DNA from: Zygnema cylindricum
Lineage: Eukaryota > Streptophyta > Zygnematophyceae > Zygnematales > Zygnemataceae
Direction of reading: 5' to 3'
Length of the DNA stretch: 49,849 nucleotides
Assembly: GCA_037447655.1 (NCBI GenBank)
Contig: JBBHKE010000038.1
Location: forward strand, 130,929-180,777
The notes under the pieces were generated by a model. It saw only the letters and a program-made list of their open reading frames with translations, did no database searches and was not told the DNA's origin. Positions 23,697 to 35,700 of the stretch are shown piece by piece (positions within the stretch are counted from its first letter, which is position 1; each line of letters opens with the position of its first letter). The translations under genes and the position numbers were made by a program.

Positions 23697-26600
23697 ATGG
23701 CAAGCATCATTTCTCAGGTAAATGATTTACACATCAAATATTAAATATAGCTATAATAAATTATATTTAGAAACTGTAAAAACTGCAGCAGTTTATTTAT
23801 TTTATGAACAATTAATATTGTGGTTTTTTAAATCCGTAAAATGATAGCAGGATTTTTGGAAGGCACTTTTGATGCTCTGATGTCATTTTATCAAGTTGTC
23901 TTTATTTATGACAGTGCAAAAGAAGAAATGTATGACTTCTTTATTTAGTGTGGAAGATCTTCAAGTGCCTTATTTGACTTGGTAGACATTCTATCCTTTG
24001 ATATGTGTATATATAATTTTTTCATTTTGTTTCTTCTCTTTGCTTCTTCACAGTTTTTTTGTCACGCAGAACATTTTTTTTTGTTTTGGTACTAAACTTT
24101 TATTGTTGTAAACAAAGTTAATGATATTTTTTGGAGATTCATTTGCTTCTGTGATTAATGATTGCAAGAATAGAAGCAAACAATATACAATTAAAAGCAA
24201 ATAGCAAAAAAATAATAAATGGTAATGTTGCAAGAATCGAATCAAATGCCAGTATTTTGTTGGTCAAGAAATGCATTTTTGTGCTGTCTATATAACTAGA
24301 AGCCAATTAAAACAGGTAAATAATGCTCATCAAATTTCTCCCTTGACTACTTTATAAGATGATTGTGCTGATCACATTTTGCCATCACTTTCTTATTTTA
24401 TTTCATTTTCTCTTTTGTTTATCTTAACTTATTTTTTTCTGTTAAATTTTATTTTATTCTCACTTGTTGTATCTCATTTTCTTTTCTCTTATTGCAGTTC
24501 ATTTTCTTCATTTTGTTTTGTCTCATTTTCTCTTGCTTCATTTTCATTTTCTCATATTTTATTTTACTTTATTTCCCATATTTCTACAGGCTTCAGTAGG
24601 ACAAGGAGATTAGTTATCCCTTATTTGAATTTCTCTTATTTCATTTCATTTACTTTCATTTCATTTCATTTTCTCTTATTTTCATTTTCTTTTAATTCTA
24701 TTCCATTGTTTTCTCTCTTATTTCATTTTCTCTTATTCCTCTACAGTATTATTAGAGCAAGAGATTCCAGTCAGAGTCTGACTCAGCTAGAGGAGATTTT
24801 GTCTCGCTTATTTCATTCTTACTTGTCACATTTCATTCAAATTTATTTTCCCTTATTCTATTTCATCTTTTTCTCTCTTCTTTCCTTTCATTTTTCTTCT
24901 ATTTTATCTCATTTTTCTTCTATTTTATCTCATTTATGTCCCCTTTGTCCTCCTATTTCTCTACAGGTTTCATTAGGGCAGGTAAATTTTGTTCTCTTGT
25001 TTCATTTCATTCTCTCTTATTTTATTTCATTTCCTCTTATATCTCTCCTCTATCTCATTTCACTTTCTCTTATTTTATTTCAGGTTTTCTTTTTTTATTT
25101 CACTTCATTTCTTCTTGCATCATCTCTCCAGGTTTCATTAGGGCAAAGAGACTCCGTCATCAGTCTGACTCAGCTGGAGGAGCTGGAGCTGGATTAAATA
25201 TATTCATTTTGCCTTATTTGATTTCACTTCATTTTCTCTTATTTCTCTTATATCTCTCCAGGTTTCATTAGGGCAAGGAGATTCTACTGTCAATCTGATT
25301 CAACTTGAGCAGGACGAGCTCGATTGGAAAAGTCGAAACTGGATTGCAAATCTCCAAAAGTCTGAATCCGAAGAATTTATTGGAGATGGTTTGCAATCGA
25401 GACAGAAGGGAGAGGAGAAGAATTTCAATGGTCTGACCAAGAAAATGGAGGAGCTTGAAATTGCTCTACAATGTATGTATGATGAATTTCAAGTTTCTAT
25501 CTGATGTTTTTGTTTTTCCATTTTATGAAGAATTATGTTTTTAGGATTTTATGGTTTTCTGGTTTATGACTATATGAAGGTTTTATGAAGTTTTCATGAT
25601 TTTATAAGATGATGTGAAGTGAAGCTGAACCACCATTACAAAAATTCTATATTATTCTTTTATCTGACTCAAACCAGTATGGCCTCAAAGTTGATTTCTT
25701 TTGTCTTTAAACTGACTTTTATTTTTAGAATCGTCAACTTAGCCCTAAATTTACACACCTTTTTAACGACTAATGGTTAGAATTCATCAACTTTTTAGGG
25801 AAATAAGAAGCAGTGTATATTAATACACTTAAACTAATGTCGATGTAGATTACAAGAGCTTCCAAATATTAGAATTTCTGCACTTCAATAATGAAAAATG
25901 GAGCTCCCAACCCTTTAAAATCTTTTAGAAAAAGCCTAGAAAATCCTCTCTAAAACATTTGATTGCCCACCTCACCACAGTTAGCCAGTTTATATTGTAT
26001 CTTTCAGCGTTGGTTGACTTTTCATTTGGAGTATCGTTGTCTATTGTTTTGATCTTCCATTCAATCCACTTCAAAATCTGTTTTATTCTGCTAGTTTTCC
26101 TGAGTAGTATTTTTTGAAGATTTATTCACCTTCTTTTACTTCATCTTCTAATAAAAATACTCGAATGCTCACCGATTGAGATGGTGCCATTGGAAGTGTG
26201 TTTCGAATAAATAGATAAATAGAAAGATAGATCAGATAGATCAGATAGATCAGATAGATATGTAGATGGTAGATAGATAGAAAGATGGATAGATAAGTAG
26301 ATGAGAGATAGATAGATAAATCAATAGGTAAATAGATAGATAATTACATTATTTTGTAAGTGGTTATCGTCTTAAATATAGTTACCATTAGTAAAATTTT
26401 GAATGATGGCGTCTAATTGATTTATTCTTATATGTCCTTACGAAAGTTCTTAAATTTTCTACAGGTGTCTCAAGAATAGTAAGAGAAGCTTCTCAGGCCA
26501 AGGTGGAGGCAGAAGAGGAATCTCGAGAATGGAGGAGGCGATTTGAGACCGAAAGGGAGAAAAATTTGGAGAAATCTTTGCAGAGCAGTCAAATAATTGG

Positions 26601-29600
26601 AGAAAAACAGAACACCTTAAAACGTTAGGCCTCTGTCAGCTTTTATTCAATTCACTGTGATAACTCTCAAAAACTCGCATTTCCATGAATGGCTCAGCAG
26701 GAGATTCCAGCTTTGTTAGGTTCTATTGCACCACTCTTTGTCCACTGCAATGTGCATTTTTATTTATGAATTACTCTGGAATTCACTGGTTTTTCTAGCA
26801 AAAATGTATGTGATTACTTCGACAGCTGTTGGTTTTTATTGCACATGTTTATGGGGTACTCTGAACGTCGTTGGATTGTTTTGGACAGATCCTACTCTGG
26901 GTATCGCTCAAGGACTTCGAGGTCCCAACGAGGATGGGAAATTTGTTCCCTTACCTAGTATTGGGAGTGGTGATTGCTCCACTTTTGAATCTCTGGATAA
27001 CACCGACGGGACCCAGCAAGCCCAATCAAGTGATGGAGATTACCGTGGGAACGAGGAAGCAAACAATCACAGTGTTTTTAAATTTCGACATTCTATGAGG
27101 GAAATTGAGTTTGGAATTGGTGAAAACGGTGTAGAATTTCGAAAAGTAAGTGTGCGAAGACCCATCCTGGCAACTTCAATAATCAAATGATCATTTCGTC
27201 ACTCGGTTGTTCTTTGACTGCTGAATTGAGACATTTTTTTTAAGAGAACATGCCCTGTTTTGGAGCATTTTAACGAAGAGCTTTTTGTTTCTTCTATCTG
27301 AAAATTTGGAGGTGTAATTTTGGATATACATATGTCGAGCATTAAGTGATGCTACAAAAATTTGAAGCTCTAAAGAGTGCACTTTAGCTGCCTGTTTCAA
27401 TATCATTCTAAGATCTCAGACAATATAAATGTATGGGAATAGGTGAACCACTGGAAGAGTGTGACTTTGAAAGAAAAAATAAGGGTCTAACCTTGTCAGC
27501 CCAACTTATAGGAAATCCATGCGAAATTATGGTCTATTATCTTGAGGACACTCTAGCCAGGTTACTTAGTTACAGTAATAAGGGTACACAAAGTAATTAT
27601 AAATAAATCATGTTAACCAGTCGTGTCATTAGATAATTGAAAAAGGATGATTTGACTGACAAAATTTATGCGGTATCTTTGCTACGATTTATCGGGAAAA
27701 TACTCCAAACGCTTACTTTTCTTGTATTCTCTGTTTTTAATTTTTCAGGCTCCGTTTCGTCTTGCCTGGGGTTTTGCTGGCGAGACAACTCAAAGGCATA
27801 GACATGATGTCGTCTCATTTGAACATGGTAGTATCAGCACTCTGGTGAGAGGAAACAGACAGATTTGCCTTATATGGAAATCTCCTCCGAAAAGGATTTT
27901 AATAATCAATAAACCTGGTTCTGCTCAAATAAGAGACCTTTGTGCGAGTATGATCCGGTGGCTTTGGACTAAAGGTGTCGCAATTATGGTGGAACCAAAG
28001 GTTTTGGAGGAGCTTCAAGGGGAGAGCTCCGATTTTGACGAAGTTGAAACATGGAAGGGTGAGGTTCATGCATTAGGAATGGCTTTTATGGGAAAAAAGT
28101 TGGCATTTTTATTTATCATCTAAAAAAAAATCAGCTTGGTTTCTAGCTGTTTTTTCATGAAATTTTGCGCAATCAACAGAGGTTTACAGCACATTCTTTG
28201 AACTTCTATGGCATGTGTAATTGTTACCGGCATGTTTCTGTAATTTGTTTTGCATTTTTTTTTTTTAAGTTTAGACATTGTTGTGCTTGATGTGCTTATA
28301 GGGTTTTGTTTTTCCTACAAATTTGCTGGAAATAAGGTCTTTTATTATCACCTTTTCTTGATGGCCATTTCAATAAGTGACCCTTGTATTCTTTGAATGG
28401 ATTCTGTAATACTGTTCCGTGATCCGCAGTGTGGTAGAACTTTCACTTGTACTTGTTCTATTTCCCTCTCCTTCTTCTCTCTCTCCTTCATTAACATTCC
28501 CTATCTTCCTTTTTTCTCCCTCTTCTTCACCTTTCTTCAATCCCTTGTCTTTTGAAACTCTCTACTTGTCTCCTTCCATCCATTTATTCTTCTCTCTCCT
28601 TTTTACTAACCTCTGTCTCCTTCTGCCCTTGTACCTTACCGGTAGCTTAACGAGGAGGGGATTTTTTTGTCTATTCTATTCTTCTTTTTACAAGCTCCCT
28701 CTCTCCTGCCACCTCACTGGTAGCTGAACAAGTAGGGGCTTTTATGAAAAAAAAATCAGCATTTTTTCTTTTTTCTTTTTTTTCAGAAGATGAACTTCAG
28801 GATCTTCACAAGAAGGTAGATTTGACTGTCACTTTAGGAGGAGATGGGACTGTCCTTTGGGCTGCCTCACTTTTTCCGGGACCTGTTCCTCCTGTGGTTT
28901 CCTTCGCTTGTGGAAGTCTCGGGTTTATGACACCCTTTTGTATCCAATCATGACCCTTAAATCTCAGTATTGATTTCTGATGACGATAACCATTCCCAGG
29001 ATTTTCTTCCTTTTTTGGGTAGAGCAGAATTTTTGCTTGTTGTGTTTTACTACTCCGTGTATTATTGCTAGCATTATTGTTTTTTTCACCACTTATATTA
29101 AACTTTTATCCTTGCACAAATTATCGGATTATTAATCTGACAGTTGCAATGGAAGTTAAGATTCGTAATTTTCGATTGGTGATTTTAATGGAAGTTGGAC
29201 AGGTGTGCACGGAGGGAAGTTTATTTAAATGGTGAAAAAATAGTAAAGCTAATAATGATGTGGATTGAACTCCAAACAAAACAGAAAGACGGGCAGAAAT
29301 ATAAAGATAGACTGAAGAACAGACGTTTTTGGTCATTTTTTTTTTTTTTTTGTTTTATCTAGGGATAGTTTGTCATGAAAACCCATCTCTTTTCTGAAAT
29401 CAAATTAGGAGCTTTTGTTGTATGTGAGAGTTTCCCTTGACTCTAAGATAACAGCTGCTGAGAATTACGAGAGCTGTTTGTCAAAATTGATGAAGGGACC
29501 TCTCTCTCTCACGTTAAGAAACCGTCTCCGTACCCGAATTGTCCGGAAAAACGCCGACAATAATGCCTGCATTGACTTACGTGCTTGTCCATCCGAAGAT

Positions 29601-31055
29601 GACAAATTAGTTTTGAATGAAGTTGCGATCGATCGAGGAATGTCATCTGCTTTGACAAGTCTCGATTGTTTCTCCGACGGTCTTTTTGTTACTTCAGTTC
29701 AAGGAGATGGACTGATTTTGTCTACCACTTCTGGTTCAACTGCCTACTCTCTTGCCGCGGGAGGTTCTATGGTACATCCTGAGGTGAGTTTTTTCTTACT
29801 TTCCCATTTTGGGGTTCAAATATAGTTCAAATGTACAAAAAAAATTGGAAACGCTATATGTGGTTGTCACATATTACATGTGTTTTACATGGTATAACAC
29901 TCATATGGTATGGGGTGACCGCATGTAGCGTTTCCAATTGTTTTCGCACATTTGGACTACGGTTAAAGATGATGTCACGATTTGATGTGGATTGGCGTCA
30001 TGTGATGTGCCGGATGTAATGTGACACGTCAGACAGTGACATGACGTGGCATGATGTGACATGACATGATGATGTGGCGAAATGAGAAATTGCGTCAGGT
30101 GATGATGTGGCATGCTATGTTTTCACTATTGAATTAGTAGTCATGGCAGGGGGCAGGAATACAAAAAGGACAGAAAAGGGGCAAGTAAAATGATTGTCAA
30201 AATAGTTGATAAAAAGTTGTTGATTACAATGAAGACAAAAACTGCTAGAGTAGTAACTGAGAGTGTCACGTAGTGTCACTCTGACAAAACTGTACTACAG
30301 CCTACGTGATTTTGAAGGGTCATTTGTCTTTTCTAGCATGTCGAAAGGGCAAGGTGTCCTTTCGTAATAAGAGAAAAATATCTAAATCTGAATCTAAGAC
30401 AGAAGTATAGAAAGAATAGATAACGAAAAGTAGAATACTAGGCTACGTTATCTAGCACTAAGACTAGTAAATCTAGTTTGTAGCAAAGGAGAATAAGGAC
30501 GAATTTAGGATTCCAACATTCACAATGTGGAAAGTCTATAGGATGTGGTGTAACAGCTAGGATCAGGGCTCTCTCAATCTGCATTTATTATTTTCGATGC
30601 GTTTTTTACCCGCAAACACTCTATGAATCTGATATCTACATGAAATCAGGTAAAAATTCTGGTCAAGGATGACATCCAGATAATATCATTTACCCTCGTT
30701 TTGTCGTAACTTGTATATACAGGTCCCTGGCATTCTCTTTACTCCTATTTGTCCTCATTCTCTCTCGTTTCGACCTCTCATTCTCCCCGAATACGTCACT
30801 ATACGAGTTCAAGTTTCGTCCTCTGCCCGAGGTCAGGCTTGGGTCTCGTTCGATGGAAAAGATAGACAAGCGTTGGAGCCCGGAGACGCTCTCATTTTAC
30901 AAATGTCTATGTGGCCGGTTCCGGCCGTTTGTGGTCGAGGATCTACCGGAGATTTCCTACGAAGTGTTAATGAAAGTTTACATTGGAACATGAGAAAGGC
31001 TCAAGGTTCGAGTGAAGTCGAACAGAGTCAGAAATGGCCGTCATCGATCGGTTGA
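23697..31055 (+). CDS. NAD kinase, plant NADK1/NADK3-type, 8 exons
   Basis: Exons: 23697-23717, 25262-25472, 26465-26623, 26889-27145, 27749-28058, 28787-28939, 29455-29783, 30723-31055. They join in phase to 590 aa. The enzyme phosphorylates NAD(H) to NADP(H) with ATP. Motifs: GGDGT at about 337-341 inside [13 protein letters not shown], the NE pair at 425-426 in [26 protein letters not shown] at 454-468, then [18 protein letters not shown] and WVSFDGKDR near the C-terminus. The N-terminal third is acidic and predicted helical ([20 protein letters not shown]). Length and the late region resemble Arabidopsis NADK1; no clear transit peptide is seen, so a cytosolic place is likely. Exon 1 codes for only seven residues. 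Exon 2 is preceded by an array of decayed copies of its own 5' end. Introns 6 and 7 contain MITE remnants. Confidence 0.96.
24590..25261 (+). repeat. Array of four degenerate NADK exon 2 copies with acceptors
   Basis: The true exon 2 begins gtttcattagggcaaggaga at 25262. Upstream, each after a ctacag or ctccag acceptor, lie: gcttcagtaggacaaggaga at 24590 (stop TAG after 7 codons); tattattagagcaagagatt at 24757 (in-frame stop and a 1-base deletion); gtttcattagggcag at 24967, followed at once by a gtaaat donor; and gtttcattagggcaaagaga at 25142, which stays homologous for about 21 codons and then stops (TAA). The copies are 120 to about 210 bp apart, separated by ttatttcattttctc repeats. None can replace exon 2, but the 15-nt copy keeps phase. 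Confidence 0.85.
26205..26345. repeat. GATA/GATC-type microsatellite in NADK intron 2
   Basis: Imperfect atag/agat tetranucleotide repeats, including cagatagatcagatagatca. It has no coding value. Confidence 0.85.
29045..29266. mobile_element. Diverged 220-bp-family MITE in NADK intron 6
   Basis: Landmarks of the family are recognisable though mutated: actccgtgtattattgctag at the left, cggattattaatctgacagt and ggtgtgcacggagggaag inside, and a tagtaaagctaataatgatg right end. Many CpG-type changes suggest an old insertion. Confidence 0.6.
29824..29959. mobile_element. Small hairpin element (about 135 bp) in NADK intron 7
   Basis: The left arm agttcaaatgtac, then aattggaaacgctatatgtg, is mirrored by the right arm catgtagcgtttccaatt, then gcacatttggact. 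The centre is an imperfect palindrome around acatgtgttttacatggt. Relatives are the half-copy at 12615 and the longer element at 45255-45431. Confidence 0.75.
29960..30115 (+). repeat. GATGTGRCATGA-type minisatellite in NADK intron 7
   Basis: Loose tandem words such as gacatgacgtggcatgatgt recur for about 150 bp next to the hairpin element. The rest of the intron, to 30722, shows no feature I can name. Confidence 0.5.
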
Positions 31056-32779
31056 AGGAGGTTTGTCTTTTTTTGATTTTTTGTGATTTGTTATTTAGAG
31101 ACTGACAATGTAGGAAAGTCGAGGGAGAGTGAGGGAGGGAGAGGGAGGGAGGGAGAGTGAGAGAGAGTGAGTGAGTGAGAGGGATTTGTTCAACAATTTT
31201 TAGGTTTTTTTTAGGTGGTTGGAAAATTCGTTCGAATCTGAGAGGTTCTATTGCCGGGTTTCTGCAATTTGACATGTGAACGATTTTGGCACAGTAGTAT
31301 TTACTTGATCAGAAGTAGTTTTCGTCAGATGTCTCTATTAAGTATTATATATGATTGTAGATAGAAGTAAAATGTATTTGGTTTTTTCAGGATGAGGGAT
31401 GTTGTGATCAATAATAAGCAGTTCAGTCCTCAACTGCATTTAAGGATAATATGCAAATGGCAGAAAAGTGTGTAGATAAGCTGTTAGTATGCATGTTTTC
31501 TCCCTCTTTTTATTTCAGTTGTGGCTGGAATATAATACCAGGACAGATTTGTCCCCTTTGCTATAACCCAACTTATGTGTATTCCTGTATTGTCCTTTGT
31601 AATCTTTCTTTGTAATCTTTTATTGATAATATGGCATTTACTGCTTGTTTGCTTTATGAAGTGCAAATTTTGTTCTATTTCGCAAATTGTTGGTAGAACT
31701 AGATAGCATTGTTTGTCGGAAAGTGTTGAGAAGGCCTTGAAGGAAGCTTTGCTTGTCATTGAATCAATTTAACTTCTTACTGAAAGGTTTAATTATTGGC
31801 TTGTGATTTCCAAAATACTGGGTATAATTACGTCTAAGGAAAGGAACTGTTGAGTATGTACATTAGCTACGTCGTGATCAAAGCTTTAGTATTAATTCCA
31901 TGGAAAGATGCAATCTTAAAAATAAATATGTCACCTAATAAGTAATTTAAATGGTGTGAAATGGCCCTGCTCAACATATCGTTGTCGGCATCTATGAGCT
32001 ATCGGACTTAATCGGATCGTATAATATTTCTATGTTGTGGCATTTAGTTAAGCCCGGTGCGGATATAACCTCTGCACACATTGGGAGATACGCCATTTGA
32101 GAATCATATGAAAAAGCCTTCACATTTAGTCACAGACAAAAAAATATTTAGCAAAGCTACCACCAGTTTTGATATAGTTACCTTTCCCAGCACCATTTGT
32201 CGATATGCTATGCAACACTCGAAATACCAAATTCAAACCAACATATAGAGAAGGAAAATAAAATGGAAAATTGAGCATTCATCACTCTAAGGTTGAGACA
32301 AAGCCCAGCTAGTCCATATCCACAACTCCCGGCAATGGTTGGCCTGTAATCCAAACAGGTAAAGTTGCTTTAATGTCCTGTTATTGGTCGTCGAACCTTA
32401 TTGTTTACCTTATTGGCTACTTACCTCGTCTAACAGTTTTAAGCACCAATTGAAAACTTTTTTTCATGGTACAAATTTGAAATCAGGAATACCATTCCCA
32501 GGAATGAATATTGACCAACTTCTGCTATTTCTGGAGAAACAATTCCCTAAAAATCGGCTCCAGACACTCTCACTCAAAACAAATACAAATGAGATTGTTT
32601 CATCGATAATCTGTTCTTCGACTTGTTGACAATGTTGCCACGAACCCAAAAAAAATAAAAAAAAATGAAACTAAGTAGAAAACCTCTTCGCTTGCTTCAA
32701 AAAGAAAAATAAAATGTATAACAAAACTATTTCTCGAACAAAAAATATGTCTGCCTTTCGGCAAACAAGAATATTATGT
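31056..32779. other. Convergent spacer between NAD kinase and PHT4 stop codons
   Basis: The two genes converge with 1.7 kb between their stop codons, which should hold both 3' UTRs. A GA-rich tract (gagggagggagagtgagaga type) lies at about 31118-31182. No ORF with recognisable content is present. Confidence 0.5.
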
Positions 32780-35700
32780 TCATGAAGAGTAACGTTCTCT
32801 TATTGCGTCAAAATCTTGTGGTTTACTGCTCGCATACATAACCCAAACCAATGCTCCCGCAAGGTAAAAAATAATAGCTGGGAAAAATAATGAATACTGC
32901 AAAGAAAAACAATTCACCCAAAAAAAACATTTTTCTTAGTCTTATGGACCGTTTATAGCATTGACAAGTAGAGTTTTTGCAAGTCGAGACAAAAAAGCAA
33001 TCTCCGATACAGGGTCCAGATTGATCCTCAATATTTGACACATTCAAACCATAGATCAAAAGTTATGCATAATTCGCCGTATTATTATTATAATCCTTTT
33101 TGTAATTTGCCCAGATAATGTGTAAAATGGGCTTAGGCGCCTAAGAGTCTTAGCGCACTACGCATATTTTACACCTTTTCTCCATATAATACGGGGGAAA
33201 ATGCAAAACTTCTGATATATGACTCAAACGTACGTAACGACATTCAAATGCGACACTTCTGATAAAACACTGAAAAAGTTAAGGTACAGAGGTACAACCC
33301 CAAACAAAATCTTGATGAATTATACCATTTCGCATTGAATTCGAAAAGAAATCAGCTTTTACTTGTGCATAGTTTACCGTAAACAGGTATTATACAGATT
33401 ACTTGTACTATATGAAGTATAGTGCATCGAATATCGCAATACATATTGTATATCGCAACAAAAAACTTTACGATAGACTGTATTACAATGCAATATACTG
33501 CAGTCCTGTAGTGTATCAAATAATATCGCAATTTCGCAATACTCTTGTAAACAGAGTCTTTTGACAAAAAACCAGCAGTCAACATGATTTGTGACATAAA
33601 CACTTTGTTGCATGACACTACGCCTACAAAGAATGAGCTTTTCTGATAACATACTAAAAGAAATAAGTTATAAGGAGCTTCCCCGTTGTGAGGAGAGCTT
33701 ATCGCCCAACTTGCCAAATTTCTTCTTTTGAACTAAAAATGTAATCCCAATTAAAATGCATAGAAAACAATACAAGTTTGTTGCAAATGAATATGGAATA
33801 AAAGAACCTACCTTCCACGAGCTTGTAATATCATAGAGAACGCCAGTTAAGGCCGTTCCAAGAAAACCCGGAATTGCTCCAGCTGTGTTGGTTATGCCCT
33901 GAAAGAATCAACCAACTCGAAAGTAAAAATTAATTTCAGAATCTAATTAAATAGCTGATGAATTCACATTAATCGTCATCATCATCATCCCCCCGTTTGC
34001 ATCATCATCATCATTCCCATTTACTTAATTTCCATTTAGAATCTTAAGTTTGTCTGAAATCAAACAAAATCTGCGAACAGGTTCATTTCAATTCAAGTGA
34101 GTTAGGTTTTGTACAGGGTGATTTTTCGCAGCCCAAAATGATCAATTACATGTCTGTTCAAATTGATTGATATAGAATAACTATCGACTTTGTCCAAAAA
34201 TCTTGGGATAGGTACACGATAGATTTCAATTAACCAGTATTCTGACCATGCTCTGTAGGTAAGGATGCATCGTAAAAGAACAAGAAGTGCATGGAAGTAC
34301 AACTGTGGGACAATGACAGAAGTTTGACATGATCTTTAAAATGCAATTTCCCTACTATGAATTCATAAAGAATCGAATATTTACAAATTATCGAATGCAC
34401 TTTCCATTGAATAAACAACATAAAACCCAAAAACTTACAACTAAATACCCCAAAATTCATACATTTATGAGTAAACCTGAAAACCATAAATTTAACTCAT
34501 CCCCACTTCAATATCATCATATCAACAATAATGACGATGTCAATCCATCAGAAAATAACTGGGTTGAGAACCCCCACACAAAGTAATAACGGGCCACAAA
34601 AAAAGTAACACAGATACGAAAATTATAAACAACCGCAAAAAACTGATTGTCAAAAACTTACCAGGAGGATTCCCGCATACTTAGGAGACATATCTTGGTG
34701 AGTGCAGTACAATCCTGGAAACAATTAATAACCAACCAGACAGTAATTAAATCACTTTATCTACCTCAAATTCTCCTCGAAAGGTTTGTTAATTTTATTT
34801 TTGCATCCTCTTCCTTGTTCTCTTCGCTCCCCCTCTAATTTTCCATCTCCCTCTACAACCTATGCATCTCCCTTCATTCCTATACCTCTCCCTCTCCTCC
34901 AAAAGAATAAAAACAACAGTCGCACACTACACTGACCATCATAATTGGCCTCGATGGACTAAAACAGAAAATGCACTGAAAAATAGTTATAATGTGACCA
35001 AAGTTCTTAACAGTCCACTCAAACTGTCAGGTACCTAAACAAAAGTTTAATCTTATCGGCAAGTCAACTAAAGTTCTAATAGAAAATGGAATGTTTGATC
35101 GCCTTTGAAATGATTTAACAGGTCAAGTTCAGGGGTTGGCTTCACAAATTAGAAGCATAACACTTCACTTGCTCTCTGCTCCACGCTCTCCCCCCTCCCC
35201 CCCTCCAACTTCTTCCCCCCCTCTCCCTCCCCCTCTCACTTTCTTTCTCCCTCCCCTGTCTCCCTCCCTCTCTCCCTCTCTCTCTGTGCTTCGTATTCTA
35301 ACACCGATTTAAATGAAATGGCTACATATGTCACAAAACGCATTTGCTAAGGCACCCTTCCGAAACCAAACCTAGCACGTGAATCATTATTGCTAAAAAA
35401 AATACATTATAATGTTTTTGTGTAATTCTACGTGAGAATGATTGCTATTTAATTACTGTTACAAACATAATAAATTAAACCAAACCTAGTACGTGAATCA
35501 TTATTGCTAAAAAAAATACATTAGAACGTTTTTGTGTAATTCTACGTGAGAATGATTGCTATTTAATTACTGTTACAAACATAATAAATTAGTATTGTTA
35601 ACACTATTTCATGATCAGAGGCCAAAAAAACCCAAAGCGCGATTCATGGTATAACTTCCAAACAAATAAATGTTTCTTTCTCTCTTCCTTTTTAAGTCTG

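Noticed and set aside
24379-25197. 272-aa Phe/Ser-rich open frame on the plus strand
   Set aside because: It is the translation of ttatttcattttctc repeats in NADK intron 1 and merely runs through the decayed exon copies.
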